DNA from: JBMNNU01 sp050942695
Lineage (GTDB): Bacteria; Chloroflexota; UBA6077
NCBI GenBank assembly: GCA_050942695.1
Contig: JBMNNU010000110.1
Location: 1-9,923 of the forward strand
Direction: 5' to 3'
Length of the DNA stretch: 9,923 nt
Shown: piece by piece, positions 1 to 6,200 of the stretch
Position numbering within the stretch: the stretch's first letter is position 1
Layout: each line of letters begins with the position of its first letter
Translations under genes and position numbers: made by a program
The notes under the pieces: model-generated
Databases searched by the model: none
Seen by the model: only the letters and a program-made list of their open reading frames with translations
What the model was told of the DNA's origin: nothing

Positions 1-115
1 AAACCTCGCATAGCTCGGCTAGGCGATCTACCGTCAGGCCGTTTGGATAGATGAAGAGCAGTTGGCAGACCTGGTTCAGCCTGGCCGTGCGGTCGTACTG
101 CTTCGTCGCAGCCAA
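1..115 (-). CDS. N-terminus of a WYL/DeoR-type helix-turn-helix regulator (cut by window edge)
   Basis: Read on the minus strand from a TTG at 115, the 38 visible codons give a peptide beginning MAATKQYDRTARLNQV, followed by QLLFIYPNGLTVDRLAEL. The pattern R-x2-R-L-x-Q-x-x-x-L, then hydrophobic-x-x-P-x-G-L-T-V-x-x-L-A-E-L-C-x-V, is the start of the winged HTH found in WYL-domain and DeoR-like regulators. The effector-binding part lies outside the window. The TTG is the first possible start after an in-frame TGA at 124-122 and follows a GGAGGTG ribosome site by 7 bases. The gene is divergent from the ARPP-1-like gene, so it may control that gene, itself, or both. The HTH type is inferred from a short stretch, so the family is less certain than the existence of the gene. 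Confidence 0.72.
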   Translation of the reverse strand, partial: MAATKQYDRTARLNQVCQLLFIYPNGLTVDRLAELCEV

Positions 116-122
116 TATGCAT

Positions 123-129
123 CACCTCC
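123..129 (-). promoter_or_regulatory. Ribosome binding site of the minus-strand regulator
   Basis: On the minus strand the sequence is GGAGGTG, 7 bases before the TTG at 115. An ATG at 122-120 touches the site directly and opens a different frame, so it is too close to be used. The spacing decides the TTG start. Confidence 0.7.
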
Positions 130-172
130 AGCACAGGAGTATCGGCGGGAATGAACATCAAGGTTGGTGATG

Positions 173-201
173 ATATTAGACGTGTAGCGCTCCATAGTCA
201 A
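173..201 (-). promoter_or_regulatory. Sigma70-type promoter for the minus-strand regulator
   Basis: On the minus strand TTGACT (201-196) is followed by exactly 17 bases and TAATAT (178-173). These match the -35 and -10 consensus at five of six positions each, with ideal spacing. Transcription would begin near 166, giving a leader of about 50 bases before the TTG at 115. The spacer contains the palindrome AGCGCT, which is short and may be chance. Confidence 0.65.
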
Positions 202-320
202 CGGTGTTGCCGGTGTAGAAGCCGAATAATGCAGGGTTGCCGGGTGAGCCGGTTTGTTTCATCAAGAATCATCAAACAGTTCCCAAAGGCGCACAAACGG
301 GCGATCGTCGCCGGTAATGC

Positions 321-339
321 GTGACACCGGAGGTGTCAC
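321..339. promoter_or_regulatory. Perfect 8+3+8 palindrome, possible operator or REP-like hairpin
   Basis: GTGACACC at 321-328 and GGTGTCAC at 332-339 are exact reverse complements around a GGA centre. It lies 78 bases upstream of the preferred start at 417, in the gap next to a divergent HTH regulator, which is where an operator would be expected. The same arm and loop dimensions (7-8 bp arms, 3-base loop) also occur in the REP-like stem-loops at 1665-1681 and 1903-1919, so it could instead be a dispersed repeat. The sequence alone does not separate these. Confidence 0.55.
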
Positions 340-402
340 TGGTAGTCGCTAAGATCCTCATCAAAGTTTCGGATTTGACGCGCTGTGGCCGCAAGAGCGG
401 CG

Positions 403-410
403 AAAGGAGG
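403..410 (+). promoter_or_regulatory. Ribosome binding site that sets the ARPP-1-like start
   Basis: AAAGGAGG is a near-perfect Shine-Dalgarno sequence 6 bases before the in-frame GTG at 417. The GTG at 321 has no comparable site and lies inside a palindrome. Family homology also begins only after 417, so this site moves the start 32 codons downstream. Confidence 0.8.
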
Positions 411-416
411 AAGGCT

Positions 417-1400
417 GTGCAGGGGATCGTAAACGGCTATCTATCTGGGCTTCAGGTGGGTGAGGGGGTCCGGTTCGACCGGATGACCCTGTTCCCGGTG
501 TTCCACAAGGGGGAAAGCCCGCTGAGGTATCGGGTGCTCTCGGAGGCGCTGGCCGACGGAGCAGTGGAGGTGCGGGAACGGCCCTCGGCGACGGTGCCGG
601 AGCTATGGATGGTGAACCGATCGGATGACATGGTGTTCGTCATGGACGGGGAGGAGGTGCTCGGGGGCAAGCAGAACCGGATCGTGAACGCTTCCTTTTT
701 AATAGCACCAAATAGCGAGGTTGCGCTGCCGGTGAGCTGCGTGGAGCACGGGCGGTGGCACGACGTAGCCCCAAACTTCGGCTCAGGCGAGGCCACCTTC
801 TTCTCGCTACGAAGGGAGAAGGAGGACGCTGTGCGGGCCAACCTCCGAGCCACGGGGAGAGCAACGGCGGATCAGGGGGCTGTATGGGACGCCATCGCCG
901 CCAAGCAGAGGGACGCTAGGGTGGCATCTGCCACCGGGGCTATGAACGACATCTACCGGGGTAGGTCCAAGGGGCTATCGGACTACGAACGGGCATTCCC
1001 GGTTGTGGAGTCCGCGGTAGGAATGGCGGTGGCGATGAACGGCCGGATGGCGGTGGCGGACCTGTTCGACCAGCCTACCACCGCGGCCAAGTTGTGGGCC
1101 AAGTTGGTGCGCAGCTACGCGATGGACGCCATGGACGGACCCGAGGGAGGCCCGGTCGCTCGGGAGAGGGCTGAAAGGCTGCTCCAGAGGGTCGTGGGGG
1201 CGCGAGTGGAAGTGTTCCCTTCGCTGGCGCTGGGCAACGACCTGCGGCTGGCGGGGGAGAGAGCCGTGGGATCGGCTCTGGTGTTCGATGGGATTGTCGT
1301 GCACATGGGGATATTCCGCATCCATAGCCGGGGTTCTCGCTCCGAAGGCTCCAGCGTCGCCAGGTCTTCGGTCAGGCGCGAGTTTCGCACCAGACGTTAA
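417..1400 (+). CDS. ARPP-1-family protein (predicted conflict/ADP-ribose-associated domain)
   Basis: The protein has 327 residues from the GTG at 417. It shows the pattern I recognise as the ARPP-1 family (Pfam, as I recall, PF20208). In order these are GYLSGLQVGEGVRFDRMTLFPV at the N-terminus; VPELWMVNRSDD; DGEEVLGGKQNRIVN (about 77-91); PVSCVEHGRW (about 105-114); DQGAVWD (about 152-158); and DLFD followed by LWAKLVRSYAMDA (about 215-238). VFPS and GSALVFDGIVVHM come near the end. There is no signal peptide or membrane segment, so it is probably cytoplasmic. The family was named by comparative genomics for association with ADP-ribosylglycohydrolases and rhodanese-phosphatases; to my knowledge its activity is unproven. 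Conserved E, K and C residues suggest a binding pocket (inference). The last 25 or so residues are Ser/Arg-rich and look like an added tail. A divergent HTH regulator is its upstream neighbour. Family call fairly sure, function unknown. Confidence 0.85.
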   Translation: MQGIVNGYLSGLQVGEGVRFDRMTLFPVFHKGESPLRYRVLSEALADGAVEVRERPSATVPELWMVNRSDDMVFVMDGEEVLGGKQNRIVNASFLIAPNSEVALPVSCVEHGRWHDVAPNFGSGEATFFSLRREKEDAVRANLRATGRATADQGAVWDAIAAKQRDARVASATGAMNDIYRGRSKGLSDYERAFPVVESAVGMAVAMNGRMAVADLFDQPTTAAKLWAKLVRSYAMDAMDGPEGGPVARERAERLLQRVVGARVEVFPSLALGNDLRLAGERAVGSALVFDGIVVHMGIFRIHSRGSRSEGSSVARSSVRREFRTRR

Positions 1401-1429
1401 GGGCCAGCAGGCGACTAAGCATCTGGCCC
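1401..1429 (+). terminator. Stem-loop directly after the ARPP-1-like stop codon
   Basis: GGGCCAG at 1401-1407 pairs exactly with CTGGCCC at 1423-1429 around a 15-base loop, starting at the first base after the TAA. There is no T-run behind it, so it is at best a non-classical terminator or a 3' end stabiliser. Confidence 0.35.
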
Positions 1430-1451
1430 AAGATCGGGTGCACAACCAGAC

Positions 1452-1610
1452 TGTCGTTCCCACCCCCTGCTCCGTCATTCCCGACCCCTAATCCGTCATT
1501 CCCGCGGAAGCGGGAATCCAGAGCGCTGGAGGGCGGTGGACTGGACCCCCGCTTTCGCGGGGGTGACGAAGAAGAAGCCTGGGGTTACGAAGAAGAGGCT
1601 GGGGGTGACG
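1452..1610. repeat. Mirror-symmetric REPIN/MITE-like element with 21-bp periodic arms
   Basis: The core is 1494-1568. ATTCCCGC and GCGGGAAT form an 8-bp stem (1498-1505/1510-1517, loop GGAA). ACCCCCGC and GCGGGGGT form a second (1545-1552/1557-1564, loop TTTC). The ends are CGTCA (1494) and TGACG (ending 1568), so the core is a doublet of inverted REP units. A further CGTCATTCCC starts at 1473 and a related TGTCGTTCCC at 1452. On the right TTACG ends at 1589 and TGACG at 1610. Starts and ends are each spaced 21 bp and all pairs share the midpoint 1531. No coding content is credible. It resembles GTCATTCCCGC-type repeats of many bacteria, which are thought to be mobilised in trans. Confidence 0.75.
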
Positions 1611-1648
1611 AAGGGCAGGCTATCTTGGGCTATGTGCTTAGTGCACGA

Positions 1649-1930
1649 CCAAAGTGATTTTGGTAGACGGCGAAGCCGTCTGCCGGGAGCGCGGGCGTCC
1701 CTCCCGCCTCAAAAATGTAGCCGCAGGCTTCAGCCTGCGCGTACCTCACAATGAACCGGATGTGAGCCCTCCACGAGGCTACGCGCACCTGTAAAAGGTG
1801 CGGCTACATTTGGAGCGTCTCGCCCACGAGAGAACGGGCGGGCCAGCGGCCCGCGCTCCCAGGGAAACGGGCAGGCAAACTGCCCCGCGCTTCCAGGGAC
1901 CGGCGGCCAAGATGGCCGCACTCCCGGCAT
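1649..1930. repeat. Array of about ten REP-like stem-loops
   Basis: Exact stems occur almost back to back: 1649-1663 (CCAAA/TTTGG), 1665-1681 (AGACGGC/GCCGTCT), 1691-1707 (GCGGG/CCCGC), 1722-1739 (CGCAGGCT/AGCCTGCG), 1745-1766 (CTCACA/TGTGAG), 1784-1802 (CGCACCT/AGGTGCG), 1818-1831 (TCTCG/CGAGA), 1838-1854 (GCGGGCC/GGCCCGC), 1869-1885 (GGGCAG/CTGCCC) and 1903-1919 (GCGGCCA/TGGCCGC). Two families stand out. One is flanked by GGGAGCGCGG and occurs at 1683-1707 on plus and three times on minus, with units beginning at 1927, 1897 and 1863. The other has AATGTAGCCGCA on one side and TGCGCGTA on the other, once in each orientation (about 1713-1742 and 1780-1811). With the element at 1452-1610 this fills the 553-base gap between genes. 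No gene is seen here. Confidence 0.75.
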
Positions 1931-1938
1931 GAGATCAG

Positions 1939-1947
1939 AAAGGAGGT
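1939..1947 (+). promoter_or_regulatory. Strong ribosome binding site of the DUF4352-like gene
   Basis: AAAGGAGGT stands 6 bases before the ATG at 1954, an almost complete complement to the 16S rRNA tail. It lies just beyond the last stem-loop of the repeat array, so the repeats form the whole upstream leader or promoter region of this gene. Confidence 0.85.
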
Positions 1948-1953
1948 CAAGAA

Positions 1954-3132
1954 ATGTTCAAGAAGCTAGGCATAGGCTGTATGGGGCTGATCGGACTGTT
2001 GGTGGTCCTGAGCATTTTCGCAGCGTTAGGCGGCGGTGGGTCAGAGTCCACCGCTTCAAATGGGGCATCTGTTGCATCTTCCGGCAGCCAGAGTAGCGGC
2101 GCCAAGGCATCGTCGAGTGGTTCGACGGGGGCGCAGGGGGCTGCGGCCAAGCCGACGGAGGGACCCAAGCTGGGGAGCAGCCGGAGCAATCCGGTGCCTT
2201 TCGGGCAGTCGGTAACGCTTACGCAGGGCAACAAGACCTTCGAGGTGAGGGTGCTCGAGGTGCAGAGGGATGCTACCGACCTGGTTAAGGAGGCCAACTC
2301 TCTGAACTCCCCTCCAAAGGATGGTATGGCCTACGTGGCAATCAAGATGCGCCTTTCCTATCTAAAGGGGCCGGCAGACAAGCCCCACAAGACACCTTCG
2401 AGCGGGTCGAGCCTGTTCGCCCAGTCTCGGATGTGGGGCACCGAGGGACTGGTCGTGCCGCCGCAGCCCGAATTCGGGGGGATAGACATCTTCCCGGGCG
2501 CCACCGTCGATGGGTGGATCACCCCAATGCAGGTTCCCAAGGACGCCCAGGACGAGATCCTACTCTCCTGGGGCAAGGACCTCTTCGGCGATGGTGAGAC
2601 CTGGTTCGCGCTGGACGGAGACAAGGCGGACGCCGGACCCCCTCCAGCGATCGAAGCCCCTCCTGCGCCCACTAGCTCGAAGCCTGGAGGAGCGCGAGGG
2701 AGCGCAATACCGTTCGGCGAGGTTGGCAAGATCGACGACGGGAAGGCGAGCTTCGAGCTATCGGTGATCCAGGTCGAGCGCAACGCCTCGGCTATGGTAA
2801 AGAAGGCCAACATGTTCAACCCGGATCCGCACCCCGGCATGGAGTACCTGGCGATCAAGATGAGGCTGAAGTATCTATCGGGTCCCCAAGATAAGCCGTA
2901 TAAGACCCCGAGCAGCGGTATGAGCGTCTTTGCCGCCAACCGGATGTGGGGGACGGATTTGATGACTGTACCGCCCGAGCCACAATTCAGCGGCCAGGAC
3001 ATATTCCCTGGAGCGGAGGTGGAGGGTTGGCTGACGCCGGTCATGCTGCAGGAGAGTGCAATGGACGAGGCCATCCTCTCGTACGGCAAGGACCTCTTCG
3101 GTGGTGGTGAGACCTGGTTCGCGCTGAAGTAG
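1954..3132 (+). CDS. Membrane-anchored protein with two tandem DUF4352-like domains
   Basis: The protein has 392 residues. Residues 1-4 are MFKK, followed by a hydrophobic segment (about 5-25) that should act as an uncleaved signal anchor; C9 is too early for a lipobox. Residues 29-75 are a Ser/Ala/Gly-rich flexible linker. Two homologous domains follow, about 78-220 and 249-391, joined by a Pro/Ala-rich linker (about 226-246). Each has PFG near its start, then an A-I-K-M-R-L strand, KTPSSG, RMWGT, DIFPGA, GW and GKDLFG before GETWFAL. The pattern resembles DUF4352 extracytoplasmic beta-sandwich domains, so the bulk should face the cell exterior. Family function is unknown; adhesion, ligand binding or envelope protection are possibilities only. 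It has its own ribosome site, a repeat array before it and a strong hairpin after it, so it is probably monocistronic. Confidence 0.82.
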   Translation: MFKKLGIGCMGLIGLLVVLSIFAALGGGGSESTASNGASVASSGSQSSGAKASSSGSTGAQGAAAKPTEGPKLGSSRSNPVPFGQSVTLTQGNKTFEVRVLEVQRDATDLVKEANSLNSPPKDGMAYVAIKMRLSYLKGPADKPHKTPSSGSSLFAQSRMWGTEGLVVPPQPEFGGIDIFPGATVDGWITPMQVPKDAQDEILLSWGKDLFGDGETWFALDGDKADAGPPPAIEAPPAPTSSKPGGARGSAIPFGEVGKIDDGKASFELSVIQVERNASAMVKKANMFNPDPHPGMEYLAIKMRLKYLSGPQDKPYKTPSSGMSVFAANRMWGTDLMTVPPEPQFSGQDIFPGAEVEGWLTPVMLQESAMDEAILSYGKDLFGGGETWFALK

Positions 3133-3144
3133 GCTGATCTGCCA

Positions 3145-3177
3145 GACCTGGGGTAATCCACAGGATTACCCCAGGTC
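3145..3177 (+). terminator. 15-bp perfect hairpin after the DUF4352-like gene
   Basis: GACCTGGGGTAATCC at 3145-3159 pairs exactly with its reverse complement at 3163-3177 around the loop ACA. It begins 12 bases after the TAG. This is by far the longest perfect stem in the window. The bases behind it on either strand do not form a T-run, so an intrinsic terminator is plausible but not classical. It may equally stabilise the 3' end of the mRNA or block read-through into the helicase-nuclease operon. Confidence 0.55.
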
Positions 3178-3195
3178 GCAGGTAGTTTCGTGTTG

Positions 3196-3201
3196 TACAA
3201 T
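3196..3201 (+). promoter_or_regulatory. Weak candidate -10 element for the helicase-nuclease operon
   Basis: TACAAT matches the -10 consensus at five of six positions and lies 97 bases before the ATG at 3298, downstream of the hairpin at 3145-3177. No matching -35 is seen at 16-18 bases upstream. It is the best candidate in the 165-base gap, but a weak one. Confidence 0.25.
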
Positions 3202-3283
3202 ACCGGCTGTTGGTTGTTCAAGCAGATCCCACGCTTCACCCTCGGGTTGAGATAGATCAGGCAGGATAGCGGGATTGGAGATC

Positions 3284-3290
3284 GGGAGGT
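3284..3290 (+). promoter_or_regulatory. Ribosome binding site of the first helicase-nuclease gene
   Basis: GGGAGGT is 7 bases before the ATG at 3298. The next in-frame ATG, at 3310, has no such site, so the longer start is preferred. Confidence 0.7.
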
Positions 3291-3297
3291 TGGCCTG

Positions 3298-6200
3298 ATG
3301 CGTAGCGGGATGCCCACGGATGACCCCCCTCAATGGTTAGATCCCCGGCAGTTGGAGGCTGTGTCGGCCGCGATCGGGCCGGTGGCGGTGATCGGGGAGG
3401 CGGGCAGCGGGAAAACCACCGTCGTGGTGGAGCGCGCGGCCTGGCTCGTGCGATCAGGGGTGCCGAGGAGTGAGATCCTGGTGCTCGCCCTGTCCAGGGC
3501 TAATGCAGAGGAGCTAACCGGCCACCTGGCACCTCGGCTCGGGAAGTATGCGCCTCAGGTAACGACTATCCACAGCTTCTGCTTCGATTGCGTGCGCAGC
3601 CACTACAGGGAGGCAGGCTACACCAGGCCACCTCGCCGGTCCAGCGCACGGGAGGCGTGGCAGCACCTCAAACAGGCGCTCGAACGGAAGAGTGGAAACC
3701 TCGCGCCGTACCGCCAAGAGACGATCAGACTCAGGACATCCCTAGCTCTGATAAACGACCTGGTGGCGGGCGCTGCTAACAATGATCTGGACTCCGCCGG
3801 CATCAAAGAAGCGCTCTTGGCCTGCGGCAGGGGCGACCTCGCCGGGTTTGCAGGGTTCGTCCAGAGGTACCGAAGCCTCACCAAGCGCGAAGGGCTGCTG
3901 GATGACGAAGGGGCGCTGCTGCAAGCGCTCCATCTCTTTCGATCGTCTTCACACATCCTGCAGCAGTACCGCACACAGCATCCTCACGTCCTTGTAGACG
4001 AGTTCGAGCAAGCCACGTATGCACAGGCCTTGCTGGTCCGGCTGCTGGCGTCCGAGGGCCTCTTCGTGGCGGGCAACCCGGAGCAGGCCACCAACTCGTA
4101 TCGAGGGGGCTCACCAGCCTACCTTCGCGAGCTGGAGGTCGCTGAGCAGACCCGCCTGGTCCGGCTGGAAACCGTCTACCGTGGCAGCCCGGCTATCCAG
4201 TTCGTGTGGCGGCGCGTCCTATCCGGGGATACGCGCCACAATATAGCGCCGGCTCTAGCAACGGACGTAGTACCACGTCGGGTACAAGACCCGACGCTAC
4301 AAGGATATGCCCATTCGGGTGAACCGTGCCCGACTGGAGCAGTGGGGTACTCCGGCCTCCACGCATCGCCCGGAGAGGTCGTCGTAAAGCAGTTCGAGAA
4401 CCAGAGGGACGAAGCCGGCCGGCTGGCCAGGGGGATCGGTTTTCTGGTCGGCTCCGGCACATTGCCGAAGGAGATAGCTGTGCTGTTTCGCCGCGGCGGC
4501 GATCCGATAGCCCGCGAGCTGGCGAACCGGCTCGTTAACCGGGGGCTGCCGGTCCGCGCCATGGCCGAGGCGGTGTCGGTCGCGTCCGACCCGATGGTAG
4601 CCTCTGCCGTAGAGGTGTTGCGCTTCTTCGAGGCCTCGTCGATAGACAGGAACCTGCTCTTCCTGAGGCTGCTCTCCTCCCCGCTGGGTGGCCTAACGCC
4701 CGCCGAGGTCCGCTCGGTCCAGCGTCTGGCAGCGCAGCGGAAGCAATCTCTCATGTCGCTGGCGCTAGCCCCTGACTCGCTGGACTCGCTGCCGCCCAAC
4801 GTGGCGGAATACGCCTCAGCCCTGGCCACTCGGCTGCACGAGCTGGAAGCCCACGGCGACGAGCCTCCCGACGAGATGCTCTGGCGGATCTGGACCGCTT
4901 TTCCGGCCTTCGCGCATCAGGCTCGCGCCTGGGCCGATGGAAGACCTCAGGGTGCTCCCGGTATCCCGATGGCCTTCCGGGTCCTGCTCGACGAGGTCAC
5001 TCGGATCGTTGGGGACACCCCATCCACGACCGTTAACGACATAGTGCGGCTGTTCGAGGCCGGCCACTTCCGCGAGCTAACCGTAGTACCGCCCGATAGC
5101 GGCAGGGAGGGCGTCCAACTGGCCACCATCCACGAGTCTCGAGGAAAGGAGTGGAGGTACGTTTTCGTTCCCAACGTAGTGGAGGACGTCTACCCACTGC
5201 GCCGGTCACCGGTCGGCAACCTGGCGCCCATCCTCCTTCGAGCCCGCGACGGAGAACATGAATCCATCAGAAAGCAGCATCTCGCAGAGGAGCGGCGCAT
5301 CTTGGGTGTGGCTCTCTCCAGGGCGCGGGAGAGGCTGTGGATCAGCTTCAGCAAGACGGCCCTCGATGGAACTACCCGCCTCGTCCCTTCTCGCTTTCTC
5401 CAACAGTTGGGTTTTGCGGAAGATACCGAAGCAGGGCACGGGATCGAGGCAGATCCGGTGGAGGAGGCGATGGCTGGCTATCGTCGCCAGCTCTGGCGGC
5501 TGTCAATGCGCCAGACCAGTTCTGGCAGCCGGCCGGATGATTCCTTTCCGGGAGCGCGGGCATCTTGCCCGCATGTCCAAGGAGATTATCGCCAGACGCC
5601 CGACGTCTCCCCGGGTGGCAGGCTGGATGCCGCGGCCGCGCTGTACGCGCTGAGCCGGCTCGCCGAGGTTTTCCCCGATAAAGTAGACCCGAGCGGCTGG
5701 TGGGACCTGGTCGAAGAGACGCGGGGCGCCTCGCCGCCATACCCAGACGGGTACCTATACCTGTCGGCCTCACGGCTGGCGGCCTACCGGGACTGTCCTC
5801 TGAAGTACAAGTACGCGCACCACATCGCACTGGAGGACGTGGCGAACGACGCGATGTCGATGGGCAGCTTGCTGCACTCAGTCCTGGAGGAGTACCACCG
5901 GCCGGGGAACAGCTACGAACGGAGCCCCCAGACCTTGCAGTTCCTGCTCGACAGCAAGTTCGACGAGTCCGCCTTCTCATGCAGGGCGGTAGCCCGGCAG
6001 GTCCGGCTTAAGGCGAGCCAACTGCTCGATCTCTACTTCCCGCTCTATGGCTGGCGTGGCGCCGCTCTGGAGGTGGAGCAGCAATTCCGCTTCCGCTTAG
6101 ATCGCATCACCATATCGGGCCGCATCGACAGGATAGATCGGCTGCAGGACGGCAGTCTCGAGCTGATCGACTACAAGACAGGAAGCCCAATGTCGCAGGC

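Larger units (their letters stand above)
116..416. other. Divergent intergenic region between regulator and ARPP-1-like gene
   Basis: This region of about 300 bases carries the minus-strand promoter and ribosome site on its left and a perfect 19-bp dyad at 321-339 on its right. I see no convincing plus-strand promoter. The best weak candidate is TAAGAT at 350-355, whose -35 position would fall inside the dyad. An open frame entering from GTG 321 is considered untranslated leader because a much better start lies at 417. The stretch 230-320 shows nothing I can name. Confidence 0.5.

Noticed and set aside
321..416. N-terminal extension of the ARPP-1-like protein from GTG 321
   Set aside because: The GTG is part of a palindrome without a Shine-Dalgarno, and family similarity begins only after the GTG at 417, which has AAAGGAGG in front of it.
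975..1478. 167-residue minus-strand open frame opposite the ARPP-1-like gene
   Set aside because: Histidine- and arginine-rich antisense shadow with no domain and no ribosome site.
1536..1754. 72-residue plus-strand open frame
   Set aside because: Its peptide begins MDWTPAFAGVT and contains PGARAS, both translations of the dispersed repeats themselves. It has no ribosome site and overlaps the mirror element and REP array.
1730..1930. 66-residue minus-strand open frame
   Set aside because: It is only the reverse reading of the stem-loop array (phrases such as PFTGARS and ERGPLARPF come from the repeats); no Shine-Dalgarno and no family resemblance.
1594..1930. CRISPR-like array in the repeat-rich gap
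   Set aside because: Repeat units differ in orientation, size and sequence, stand nearly back to back, and lack uniform spacers. They are REP-like palindromes.
2358..3317. 319-residue minus-strand open frame opposite the DUF4352-like gene
   Set aside because: It lies antisense to a well-supported gene with a strong ribosome site, has no recognisable motifs, and is explained by GC-rich codon structure. Its end also runs through the terminator hairpin.
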